This document shows positions 15,689-23,051 of a stretch of DNA of 36,613 nt, one piece after another. The stretch's first letter is position 1; each line of letters begins with the position of its first letter. The notes below the pieces were generated by a model that was not told the DNA's origin, ran no database searches, and saw nothing but the letters and a program-made list of their open reading frames with translations. The translations under genes and the position numbers were made by a program. Source of the stretch: an uncultured Dialister sp. (GTDB lineage: Bacteria > Bacillota > Negativicutes > Veillonellales > Dialisteraceae); contig CAKPUX010000018.1 of assembly GCA_934193095.1 (NCBI GenBank), forward strand, positions 1 to 36,613, given 5' to 3'.

Positions 15689-16714
15689 ATGAAAATTTCC
15701 ATCATCGGTGCAGGAGCGACGGGACTCGCTGCCGCCGCCTACCTGCATCTCATCTCCGTCCCCTTCACGATCTACGTCAGAAACGAAGAGAAGAGAAAGC
15801 TCTGGGAGACGCATCCGCTCAATGTCAGCGGCAAGGTGAATACCTCCCTCTACCTGCCCATGGCACGCTCGCTCGAAGAAGCCTGCGAGGCCGACATCCT
15901 TCTTGTCTTCACCCGTGCGGGCGATCATGAGGCCGTCACCGAGGAAGTGATGCCCTACATGAAAAAGGGGCAGTGCCTGCTCTTCCTGAACGGCTGTTGG
16001 GGCGCGGTGAAGGCCTATCGTGCCTTCCAGAAAGCGCAGGGAGCCGTGCCGATCACCATCGGTGAGACGGCAAACATGCCTTTCATCGCTGCGCTCTCCT
16101 CCGACCACACCTCGCTTCATTTCAAAGCCATGAAAGACGAGATCGCCTACTCCGCCATCGGGGATGAAACCCTGCTGAGCGAGCTTCTGCACAAGCTCGC
16201 TCCGAAAGTGACACGCGTCTCTTCGCCCGCCGCGACCTCGCTCTCCGCGACGAATCCCATCATTCACGTGACGCAGTGCCTCTTCAATCTTTCCCGCATC
16301 GAAAACGGGGAGGACTTTGATTTCTTCGGAGCCCCTCTCACGAAGCGCACAGCCGCCTTCATGGAAGAGTGCGACAAGGAGCGCCTCGCCATCGGAAAAG
16401 CCCTCGGCCTGGAGCTCGCGCCCCTTCTTGCCACGCTGAACTCCTTCAGGGGTACCCGCGCCGAAACGCTCTATGAAGCGCTCACAGAAAACCCATCGTA
16501 CTTGTCCGTCAAAGGCCCGACGACGTTGACGAGCCGCTACATCACCGAAGACCTTCCCTGCGGCCTTACCAGCCTTCTCGACCTCTCGGACATGATGCAC
16601 GTGGACTGCCCCCACATCACCGCGCTCGTCTACACCATGGCGCTCTACCTCCGCCAGCCCTACCGCCCCTTCCTCACCCTGCAGGATCTGCGCGTGGTGA
16701 AGGGATTGAAGTGA
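15689..16714 (+). CDS. Opine dehydrogenase-like oxidoreductase (octopine/nopaline DH family)
   Basis: 341 residues. The N-terminus MKISIIGAGATGLAAAAYL is a Rossmann NAD(P)-binding fold. The C-terminal half (about 180-320) matches the octopine/nopaline dehydrogenase domain: NPIIHVTQCLFNLSRIENGE supplies the catalytic His, and ECDKERLAIGKALGLEL the Asp-Glu-Arg helix. Such enzymes reductively condense an amino acid with a 2-oxo acid; some make metallophores (staphylopine, pseudopaline), others act in sugar or amino-acid salvage. No nicotianamine-synthase-like or metal-uptake gene is beside it, so the substrate is open. Ketopantoate reductase is the main alternative but fits the C-terminus less well. 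ATG 15689 has GAGG 8 bases upstream and a strong promoter. Confidence 0.82.
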   Translation: MKISIIGAGATGLAAAAYLHLISVPFTIYVRNEEKRKLWETHPLNVSGKVNTSLYLPMARSLEEACEADILLVFTRAGDHEAVTEEVMPYMKKGQCLLFLNGCWGAVKAYRAFQKAQGAVPITIGETANMPFIAALSSDHTSLHFKAMKDEIAYSAIGDETLLSELLHKLAPKVTRVSSPAATSLSATNPIIHVTQCLFNLSRIENGEDFDFFGAPLTKRTAAFMEECDKERLAIGKALGLELAPLLATLNSFRGTRAETLYEALTENPSYLSVKGPTTLTSRYITEDLPCGLTSLLDLSDMMHVDCPHITALVYTMALYLRQPYRPFLTLQDLRVVKGLK

Positions 16715-16797
16715 GGCGGCATGACCGGAAGCGGTCGGCTGATCATTCCTCATTTTCCCTATGCCCATCCACCTGAACCCTTTTAGGAGCATCCATT

Positions 16798-17511
16798 ATG
16801 AAACCATTTATCACCGCCCTTCTCCTCATGGCAGGCACATTCTCTCCTGTCTGTGCCGCAAACTGGGTCCCGCTCCCTGCGAGCGAAAGCGCCGAAGTCG
16901 ACACCGACTCCTACGTCGACAGCGGCGTCCGCGCATCAATGGACCTGAAGCTCTCCCTTGACGGCACATCTGTCATTTCCACCATGGAATTTGACAAGGA
17001 CCGCCGCACCTACCACATTGCGGCGGTGAAGACCCTTGCCGCTGACGGAAGCATCCAGGAAAGCACCCGCTTTTCTGACGACAGCTGGAGCCCGCTCCTG
17101 CCCAATTCCTTCGGAAGGAATGTGTATACCCACTTCATCGAGCAGCCGATCCCCCATTTCACGAATCCCCAATGGCTCCCGCTCTTCAAAGAGAGCGGCG
17201 TGAAATTCCACGGCAGCACCTATGACATCGAGAAGCAGACGCTCCGCTATAAGAATGGCTACGCCACCTTCTTCCTCCGCATCGCCTACCCGTGGAAGGA
17301 CCAGGACTTCTCTCAGGTCATCTATCATGTCCGCATGGACGTGCCGAATAAAAAGGTGCAGACCCTTTCCATGACAGAATATGATTTTGATGGTAAAATA
17401 AAAAACCATGGACGAGGCTCCACCGAGCGCGCCCCCATCCTCCCCGACACCCCGATGGACCAAGTCCACCGCTACATCAAGGGCGAAGTCGATGCGGGAA
17501 GATTGAAGTGA
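16798..17511 (+). CDS. Exported protein of unknown function
   Basis: 237 residues. MKPFITALLLMAGTFSPVCA is a clear signal peptide, with likely cleavage after VCA at 20. The mature part starts NWVPLPASESAEVDTDSYVD and includes a second hydrophilic beta-rich stretch with YATFFLRIAYPWKD and TLSMTEYDFDGKIKNHGRG. The pattern W-x-PL ... D-x-x-Y-x-D ... T-x-x-YD-x-DGKI is reminiscent of surface-adhesin-E-like repeats of Negativicutes and Proteobacteria; I am not certain. No lipobox, LPXTG or membrane anchor, so periplasmic or secreted. It follows the opine-dehydrogenase-like gene by 83 bases and could share its transcript. AGGAG lies upstream of ATG 16798. The stop TGA starts a 7-base repeat array. 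Confidence 0.75.
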   Translation: MKPFITALLLMAGTFSPVCAANWVPLPASESAEVDTDSYVDSGVRASMDLKLSLDGTSVISTMEFDKDRRTYHIAAVKTLAADGSIQESTRFSDDSWSPLLPNSFGRNVYTHFIEQPIPHFTNPQWLPLFKESGVKFHGSTYDIEKQTLRYKNGYATFFLRIAYPWKDQDFSQVIYHVRMDVPNKKVQTLSMTEYDFDGKIKNHGRGSTERAPILPDTPMDQVHRYIKGEVDAGRLK

Positions 17512-17890
17512 CTAGTGACTGGTGACTAGTGACTGGTGACTAGGAGACTAGAAGACTAGGAGACTAGGAGACCAGGAGACATTAGACTCTCGTATCGTCA
17601 TTTCGAGCGAAGCGAGAAATCTTTCTTGCAGATCGCTAAACGAAGTATGTGTGAAAGCAGAAATACGTAGCACCAAGGCGTCGTTTCCCTGCCGGTGCTT
17701 ATGTGATACTGACCGCAGTGAAAGAAAGATCCCTCGGCTACGCTCGGGATGACGACAGCGCGAAGCACTATCAAAATTCCGCGGCGCTTCATTATTTTTC
17801 GCGCCGCACCACCATTTCGCATTTCTCATTTCTAATTTTTCATTCGAGCAAAGTTTTCATCCGCAATCCATGGGCGCCCCGCCCACGGGT
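17509..17890. repeat. Stop-anchored array and dispersed repeats
   Basis: The array starts on the stop codon: TGACTAG TGACTGG TGACTAG TGACTGG TGACTAG, then an 8-base variant (GGAGACTA)n to about 17580. Then follow a 'cgtcatttcgagcgaagcga' unit (also near 23690, 30520 and 32140), GCGAAGCACTATCAAAATTC, a 'cgcatttctcatttctaat' run and GGGCGCCCCGCCCACGGG. No gene is supported. Confidence 0.7.
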
Positions 17891-18122
17891 AATGCTATTA
17901 AGTTAAGCAGCAGAACGTTCTTGGCTCCCCATCGGGGGAGCTCCCCGAAGGGGAGAGGGGGCCAGGTAGCGGTATTGCATGAAAGTGTTGGAATATCGAT
18001 AGCATCGGACTATTCAACATAGCACGCTATACCGCTAGCATGCCCCTATTGCCTTCGGCACTTCCCCCGAAGGGGGAAGCAAGTCGTTACGGCGCTAACA
18101 TTTTCCTTAACTTAATAGCATT
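17891..18122. mobile_element. MITE-like element A, 17-bp terminal inverted repeats
   Basis: A 232-bp non-coding element. AATGCTATTAAGTTAAG (17891-17907) and its exact reverse complement (18106-18122) form the ends. A near copy lies at 28253-28482. The flanks CGCCCACGGG (left) and CGCCCATGGG (right) look like a 10-base target duplication inside a GGGTTAGCCCGTGGGGCG-type repeat. The inside holds CATCGGGGGAGCTCCCCGA and GCTAGCATGCC-type palindromes. No transposase. Confidence 0.75.
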
Positions 18123-18183
18123 GCGCCCATGGGCTAACCCTGAACCCTGAACCCTAACTCCCATTCCCCGAGGTATCCCATCC

Positions 18184-18987
18184 ATGCCACGCATTTATAC
18201 ATCTGCTCTTTCCGCAGCCGCTTCTGAAGCGTGCTACGCCGCTTTTCTGACAGGCAGCCTTCCTACGGAGGGCTGCTTCCTTGTGTCAGGCCCCCATCTC
18301 TTTCTGATGGCTTCTCTTCCGCCTCTCCCCGAAGGGCGCGGCGTCCCCGTCTCCTTCGGGCCTGTCAGCTGGATCCGCTCCGGCATCTCTTCCCAGATGC
18401 AGAGCATCTCCGTCTACCGTGCCTTTCTTTCCGGCCGCCGCCTCCCTGCCGGGACTGCGCTGGCAGCAGGAAAGGATGGCATCACTGTCTTCCCTGCCGA
18501 GCTCTATGAGGCTGACCTCGGAAAGATGGAGCCCTTCTCGCTCTCCTTTGATCCGCTCGAAGAGGTGCTGACCCCGCAGGAAGCGGCGAAGCTCTACCAT
18601 GTCGATGCCAAGCGCATCCAGTGGGACTGCGAACACGCCGGTGAAGGCGCCGTCTTTTCCCTCTCTGAGACACGCCGCTCCGGAAACACATGGCTCCTCA
18701 CGAGAAATGCCGCTCTTCGCGTCTACGAAGGAAAGGAAATGCCAGCCTATGCCATCGATCCCCTTCTCCTCGTCTTCTCCACGGTCGAAGCCGCCCACAT
18801 CTGGAACCGCGACAGCGGCGTCGTCAGAAGCGCGGCGGGCGGTGCCGGCCACGCCGCCGCCCGCATGCACGAAGGTGACCGCAGGAAATCCGGCCGCATC
18901 TGGCTCGTCCGCCGCGAAGCCATGGAGCGGCTCTTCGGTCAGTCCCTCCCCGAGCGCATGGCTGAGGCCATGCGGTTCGTCAAATAA
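18184..18987 (+). CDS. Protein with two excisionase-like HTH segments
   Basis: 267 residues, no recognised full-length family. Residues 1-115 are a low-charge domain of unknown fold. Two later segments have the pattern of helix-turn-helix domains of the excisionase/MerR-like (HTH_17) type: LTPQEAAKLYHVDAKRIQWD ending RRSGNTWLLTRNAALRVY, and FSTVEAAHIWNRDSGVVRSA ending RRKSGRIWLVRREAMERLFG. The 'EAA...W/Y...V...G-x-x-WL(V/L)-x-R-x-A' layout is what I rely on. It may therefore bind DNA or act as an antitoxin-like regulator; no toxin gene is next to it. No signal peptide or membrane span. GAGGTATCC lies before ATG 18184. A terminator begins at the stop codon. Confidence 0.65.
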   Translation: MPRIYTSALSAAASEACYAAFLTGSLPTEGCFLVSGPHLFLMASLPPLPEGRGVPVSFGPVSWIRSGISSQMQSISVYRAFLSGRRLPAGTALAAGKDGITVFPAELYEADLGKMEPFSLSFDPLEEVLTPQEAAKLYHVDAKRIQWDCEHAGEGAVFSLSETRRSGNTWLLTRNAALRVYEGKEMPAYAIDPLLLVFSTVEAAHIWNRDSGVVRSAAGGAGHAAARMHEGDRRKSGRIWLVRREAMERLFGQSLPERMAEAMRFVK

Positions 18988-19025
18988 AAAAAGAGGCGGG
19001 CGCATCCGTCCGCCCGACTCTTTTT
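18986..19025 (+). terminator. Terminator of the tandem-HTH gene
   Basis: GAGGCGGGCG (18993-19002) pairs with CGCCCGACTC (19011-19020) with one mismatch; five T follow. It starts right at the stop codon. Confidence 0.85.
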
Positions 19026-19087
19026 CTGTCATCGCCTCCTATCCGGGAATGAGATCTGATCACGGTCAGATCCCGCATCTTCTTCAT

Positions 19088-19138
19088 AAAAAAGGAGCTG
19101 TGAAGAAATGAATCCTCATTTCTTCACAGCTCTTTTTA
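19088..19138 (+). terminator. Repeated terminator cassette, copy 1
   Basis: Perfect 17-bp stem GAGCTGTGAAGAAATGA (19095-19111) and TCATTTCTTCACAGCTC (19116-19132), five A before and T-run after. The same hairpin plus the following 'actttgctttcatttggttc' recurs at 28082 and 30160. Confidence 0.85.
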
Positions 19139-19390
19139 CTTTGCTTTCATTTGGTTCAGGGTTCAGGGTTCAGGGCTCTCGTGGCGGCTTCGCCGCCTTT
19201 TTTAGAAGATGGTATTCTCGTATCCGCAGCCTTCCCCTCTAGGGGAAGGTGCCCCGCAGGGGCGGATAGGGTGACTATGGTATGAAAGACAGCTGGGATA
19301 AGGTTTCCCGGTCACTCCTATGAGAGCTGCAAGTCCCCCGCGGCAGATGGAACGCGAAAATGAGATGATCGTTATTTCACATCCCCTTTT
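19139..19390. repeat. Repeat block linked to terminator cassette 1
   Basis: (GGGTTCA)n array at about 19154-19178, mini-terminator GGCGGCTTCGCCGCC plus six T (19183-19203), CCTTCCCCTCTAGGGGAAGG, a 'ggcggatagggtgactatgg' unit and about 100 further bases to 19383. The same order fills 28141-28640, where a MITE interrupts it. Confidence 0.8.
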
Positions 19391-19397
19391 CTGCTTC

Positions 19398-20057
19398 TTA
19401 TTCTTCCTCTTCCTCATCATCTACAAAGATCTGCTGTGCCGCTTTATAGCTGAGAGACGTATTTCCCTTCGGCGTTTCCAGAAGGATCGGCCCTTCGTAA
19501 GGCTCCTTTTCCAGCACGGTAACAGGCATATCGATCTCGATCCCCTTGCTCTGGATATAGTCCATCAGGCTGTAGTCCTCCATGACGCGGCGCACATGGG
19601 TCTTCTCGCCCTCCTCCAGCTCGACAAGGACGCGGCTCGTGATGCCGCTCCTGCTGCCATCCACGCGCGGGATCGGATCACCGTGCGGGCAGTACTCCGG
19701 ATTTCCCAGATATGCATCAAGCTTGCTGCAGAGCTCCTCATTCGTCTGATGCTCGAGGCCTTCTGCCAGCTCATGGGCTCCGCTCCATGAGAAATGCAGA
19801 CACTTCACCAAAAAGACCTCCCACAGCGCATGATACCGCATAAGACGTCCGGCTTCCCTGCGTCCCTTCTTCGTCATCCGGCTGCCTTTGTAGGCGGTGT
19901 AATCCACGTAGCCCTGCTTCTGCAGCTTTGCGATCATTTCGCTGACAGACGGCGGCGATACATGAAGCATCTCGGAGAGCTCCTTATTCGTCACCAGTTC
20001 ATGGCTTTCGCTGATGATGTAAATGGCCTTTAAGTAGTCTTCCTTCCCTGATGTCAT
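19398..20057 (-). CDS. DtxR/MntR-family metal-dependent regulator with FeoA domain
   Basis: 219 residues. N-terminal winged helix (about 1-65): SGKEDYLKAIYIISESHELV, NKELSEMLHVSPPSVSEMIA and KLQKQGYVDYTAYKGSRMT. The metal-binding/dimer domain follows (GRLMRYHALWEVFLVKCLHF, HELAEGLEHQTNEELCSKLD, CPHGDPIP). Residues about 145-219 form an FeoA/SH3-like domain (LVELEEGEKTHVRRV to YKAAQQIFV), ending in an acidic tail. The family represses metal uptake when Fe or Mn binds. No transporter is adjacent, so the metal cannot be told. I chose ATG 20057, which has AAGGA 5 bases upstream; ATG 20063 abuts that site. An AT-rich dyad upstream may be its own operator. Confidence 0.9.
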   Translation of the reverse strand: MTSGKEDYLKAIYIISESHELVTNKELSEMLHVSPPSVSEMIAKLQKQGYVDYTAYKGSRMTKKGRREAGRLMRYHALWEVFLVKCLHFSWSGAHELAEGLEHQTNEELCSKLDAYLGNPEYCPHGDPIPRVDGSRSGITSRVLVELEEGEKTHVRRVMEDYSLMDYIQSKGIEIDMPVTVLEKEPYEGPILLETPKGNTSLSYKAAQQIFVDDEEEEE

Positions 20058-20104
20058 ATCCATCCTTCTTTCCGAAAGAGAGGAAATAAAAATCCCTCAT
20101 CCCC

Positions 20105-20158
20105 TAAATTTTTATGCCTAGTGATTCATTATAGATATTATAGGTCATAATTAAATTT
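20105..20158 (-). promoter_or_regulatory. Promoter/operator region of the DtxR-family gene
   Basis: Two minus-strand TATAAT hexamers (20128-20133 and 20137-20142) lie between imperfect inverted arms TAAATTTTTATGCCTA (20105-20120) and TAGGTCATAATTAAATTT (20141-20158). TAGGYAT-type arms are typical of DtxR-family operators, so autoregulation is likely. Confidence 0.5.
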
Positions 20159-20194
20159 TTGGGAAGAGGGAAAAGAAAATACGGATTAGGGAAT

Positions 20195-20775
20195 AGTGAC
20201 TGTTAGACGCTCTTTCCCGCTCTCTTTCATACCGCTAGTGCCCTATCCGCCCCTTCGGGGCACCTTCCCCTTGAGGGGAAGGCTGACGATACGAGGATCG
20301 CGTCAGTTCATAAGACCTTCGGACATCTCCTCCTATGTATTCGTGACGATGCCGCCACCGCACCCCTAAGCCCTAGTTACCAGTCAACGCATTCCACTTT
20401 TCTCCCTCCTTCCTTTGAAAGGAGGTGCCCCAAAGGGGCGGAGATTGGCTCTCGAAACGGTATTTTCACACGCGGGGATACCAACCCCGCCTCGCTTCGC
20501 TCGTCTGCCCCTTCCAGAGGAAGGGGCGAGAATGATTCTTAATCGGGCATCGCCCTTTATATAAATTGACGCGGAGCGGTGGATAGGGTGCTCTCATAAA
20601 CGACGTACTTGAGACGCTCTTTCCCGCTCTCTTTCATACCGCTAGTGCCCTATCCGCCCCTTCGGGCCACCTTCCCCTCGAGGGGAAGGCTGACGATACG
20701 AGGATCGCGTCAGTTCATAAGACCTTCGGACATCTCCTCCTATGTATTCGCGGCGATGCCGCCGCCGCACCCCTG
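20195..20775. repeat. Composite repeat module, copy 3, plus flanking unit copy
   Basis: A CTTTCATACCGCTAGTGCCC / CCTTCCCC(TT/TC)GAGGGGAAGG unit occurs at about 20205-20292 and again at 20612-20705, both followed by 'cgtcagttcataagaccttc' and 'ggacatctcctcctatgtat'. Between them (20398-20612) is composite module copy 3, nearly identical to copy 2. No gene is supported in 20058-20808. Confidence 0.8.
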
Positions 20776-20808
20776 AGCCAGAAGCGAGTGACTTCACTCG
20801 GCGCCTTC

Positions 20809-21714
20809 TCAGTCGTCTCTGTCGACTTTGTATTTACGCTCGAGTTCCTTGTATGTATCGAGGCCGATGATGCTGTTGAAGTGTCCGAATTCGATCATAT
20901 TCTTCAGGTGATCTTCGGTCGTTCCTTTTTCTTTCAGGTCGGTGAAGAGATCATACAGGGTCTTGGAGATCGCATAGACTGCACTGCAAGCCCAGAAAAC
21001 GACGGAGTATCCCATTTCCTCAAGCTCTTTGGCCGGGATGAGCGGTGTCTTGCCGCCTTCGATCATATTCGCTACGAGGTATGCACCGCTTCCTTCAAGG
21101 CCTCTGGCAAATTTTTCCAGCTCTTCGCGGCTGCCGATGCCATCAGCGAAGCAGATCTCTGCGCCCGCATCCGCATAGCGCTTGCTTCTTTCGATGGCAT
21201 CATCAATGCCGTAGACAGCGCGGCTGTCCGTGCGGGACATGATCATCGTCTCCTTATCGAAGCGGGCATCGACGGCGGCGCGGATCTTCTGTGCGTGTTC
21301 TTCCGCAGCGATGACCTGCTTGCCTTCCATGTGGCCGCAGCGTTTCGGCCATGCCTGGTCTTCGAAGAAGATGCAGGCAGCGCCTGCCTGTTCGAACATC
21401 TGCTCTGTGCGGATGATATTGAGCGCATTGCCGTAGCCGGTATCCCCGTCAGCGATGATCGGGATATTGACTGCGTTGCAGATGCCGGTCAGCTGCTCTG
21501 CCATTTCCGTGCAGGAAAGAAGGCCGACATCCGGCTGTCCAAGACGGGACGCAGAAACGGAGTATCCGCCCATGGCAAGAGCCGGGATGCCCGCCATCTC
21601 TGCGATCTTGGCGCCCAGCGCATCACCGACGCCCGGGGCGATCATAATGTGTCCGGATTTCAGGTTTTCACGGAAAGCGATACGTTTTTCAGTGGCAGTT
21701 TTCATGATTTTCAT
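20809..21714 (-). CDS. Isocitrate lyase/PEP mutase-family enzyme
   Basis: 301 residues, a TIM-barrel C-C or C-P lyase. Key stretches are IMIAPGVGDALGAKIAEMAG, GGYSVSASRLGQPDVGLLS, IPIIADGDTGYGNALNII (metal-binding Asp), IFFEDQAWPKRCGHMEGKQVI (the KRCGH motif, Cys as catalytic acid in lyases) and IMSRTDSRAV. It fits the 2-methylisocitrate / 2,3-dimethylmalate lyase and oxaloacetate decarboxylase branch; the exact substrate cannot be told. ATG 21714 has AGGAGG 8 bases upstream. About 260 bases upstream is a T-box leader on the same strand with a strong promoter, so expression may respond to an uncharged tRNA, although repeats separate the two. Confidence 0.85.
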   Translation of the reverse strand: MKIMKTATEKRIAFRENLKSGHIMIAPGVGDALGAKIAEMAGIPALAMGGYSVSASRLGQPDVGLLSCTEMAEQLTGICNAVNIPIIADGDTGYGNALNIIRTEQMFEQAGAACIFFEDQAWPKRCGHMEGKQVIAAEEHAQKIRAAVDARFDKETMIMSRTDSRAVYGIDDAIERSKRYADAGAEICFADGIGSREELEKFARGLEGSGAYLVANMIEGGKTPLIPAKELEEMGYSVVFWACSAVYAISKTLYDLFTDLKEKGTTEDHLKNMIEFGHFNSIIGLDTYKELERKYKVDRDD

Positions 21715-21724
21715 AATGGGTTCC

Positions 21725-21970
21725 TCCTTGGATTTGTAGCTAGTGGCTAGGGATTAGGAATGGAATACGCGAGGAGCGGAAAATGGTAGCGGCTTCGCTG
21801 CATTTTATATGGACAAGTCAGCCATCCGCCCGGTACCTTATTTATTATAAAAAGGGGTATTGGGGCGCTCTATGAATTATGCGCCCCTTCCGCCACTTCT
21901 CACTTCTAACTCCTCACTCCTAACTTTAACGTGATGCTTTTGCAAAGCAAGTGATGCAGCAGGATTCACA
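21725..21970. repeat. Repeats between T-box leader and PEP mutase-family gene
   Basis: 'tagtggctagggattaggaa', a degenerate GCGGCTTCGCTGC hairpin, 'ggggcgctctatgaattatg', and 'cttctcacttctaactcctc' 7-9-base arrays. A minus-strand TATAAT-like box lies near 21843. No gene is supported. Confidence 0.6.
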
Positions 21971-21971
21971 A

Positions 21972-22062
21972 TTAAAAAGCCTCCCCGACCCTTCGGTCAG
22001 GGAGGCGCATCAGCGCGGTACCACTCCTGTTTCTCACTTTGCCGTCCATCATGCAGGTATCG
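21972..22062 (-). promoter_or_regulatory. Second, partial T-box (antiterminator and terminator only)
   Basis: The minus strand carries a second TGGTACCGCG T-box sequence (22014-22023) followed by the terminator GCCTCCCTGACCGAAGGGTC with its GGGGAGGC partner (21979-22006) and a TTTTT run. Only about 50 bases separate it from the first terminator, too short for a Stem I, so it seems to be a duplicated decision module. Confidence 0.8.
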
Positions 22063-22286
22063 CAAAAAGAAAAGCCCCTGTCCTTACGGACAAGGGCGTC
22101 ATACGCGGTACCACCTTGCATTATACTTAGGCTTATCCTTAACGCGGACCAACGCTTCGCTTACTGATTTCAACGAAGTGCTCTCAGGTGACACGCTGCT
22201 TTTCCATACCGGTTCCCACCTTTTCCGGCTCTCTGTGATATCCAAGTCCAGCTTACTCCTGATCCTCGCATGTCTTTATGAGGATT
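22063..22286 (-). promoter_or_regulatory. T-box leader with Stem I, antiterminator and terminator
   Basis: Minus-strand order: 5' hairpin ATCCTC/GAGGAT, Stem I with AGTAA (22253-22257), the CAGAGAG motif (22229-22235) and GGTGGGAACCGG distal loop, then AAGGTGGTACCGCG (T-box proper, 22104-22117) and terminator GCCCTTGTCC/GGACAGGGGC with TTTTCTTTTT. The side of the specifier loop opposite AGTAA reads GTGTCA; GTC (Val) followed by A is my best guess for the specifier codon, low certainty. The next gene on this strand is the PEP mutase-family gene. Confidence 0.88.
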
Positions 22287-22316
22287 ATTATAGGGCAGAG
22301 GGATGGACATTGTCAA
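22287..22316 (-). promoter_or_regulatory. Promoter of the T-box leader
   Basis: Consensus TTGACA (22311-22316), 18-base spacer, consensus TATAAT (22287-22292) on the minus strand, the best promoter in the window. Confidence 0.85.
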
Positions 22317-22372
22317 GAGGTCATAGAAACGACCTATCCCCGGATGTGAATCAGCCCCTCCTCCGCGTTTTT

Positions 22373-23008
22373 CTAATTTTCACGCATTCCTGCCTTCAAG
22401 CGTTTCAGTATGTTGCGCCCGATCTCCACATTCCAGTACGCATAGATATAGGCCTCGATGATAAAGAGGATGGCGAAGAAGATCATGCCGCCCGTGGTAT
22501 AGGCTGCTTTCTCCGGACTGGGGTCCATCGAGAAGAGACGCGCGAGCGGCTGCCAGATCCAGCGGATGACAGAAGCCAGACGTTCGATGCTCGCCGCCAG
22601 TGCGTCTGCGATGCCGAGGATATAGATGGAGAATGTCACCTTGTACGTCATTTCCACCAGAAAGGCCAGCGCGACCACATGCACGGACTTCACAAAGGAC
22701 AGTCCGTGGATAAAGCTGTAGCCCAGTGCAAGTCCCAGTGCTGCCGCATAGAAGGCTGTCGTGAGGCCGATCTCCGGCCCGCCGATCATGTTCACGAGCA
22801 GGATCTCTGCGACCGCCGTACCGATGCCCCAGCGCATGCCGTGCAATCCGGCAATGACCGCGATCGGCACGGCGGATGCCATCATCGTGACCGCGACCAG
22901 AAAGGGCATGATGAGCTTCAAGAGCACCAGAATAGCTGCGATCGCTGCCGCGGCTGCGGCCTCCGTCATATATTTTGTTTTCCTTACTGAAGGATTTGTA
23001 GGTGTCAA
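22373..23008 (-). CDS. DUF2232 (YybS-like) integral membrane protein
   Basis: 211 residues from a TTG at 23008, which has AAAGGAG 7 bases upstream; the longer in-frame ATG at 23062 would overlap the GIY-YIG gene. Residues about 18-200 hold five or six membrane spans (AAAAAAIAAILVLLKLIMPFLV, AVPIAVIAGLHGMRWGIGTA, LTTAFYAAALGLALGYSFI, VVALAFLVEMTYKVTFSIYI, GGMIFFAILFIIEAYIYAYW), ending in a basic tail. The overall pattern matches the DUF2232/YybS family of Firmicutes, of unknown function though sometimes likened to ECF S components. It follows the GIY-YIG gene by 43 bases and is likely co-transcribed with it. Confidence 0.78.
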   Translation of the reverse strand: MTPTNPSVRKTKYMTEAAAAAAIAAILVLLKLIMPFLVAVTMMASAVPIAVIAGLHGMRWGIGTAVAEILLVNMIGGPEIGLTTAFYAAALGLALGYSFIHGLSFVKSVHVVALAFLVEMTYKVTFSIYILGIADALAASIERLASVIRWIWQPLARLFSMDPSPEKAAYTTGGMIFFAILFIIEAYIYAYWNVEIGRNILKRLKAGMREN

Positions 23009-23051
23009 TAGCGGCTCCTTTCGGAAATTGAACAAGAGGGATGAGGGAATG

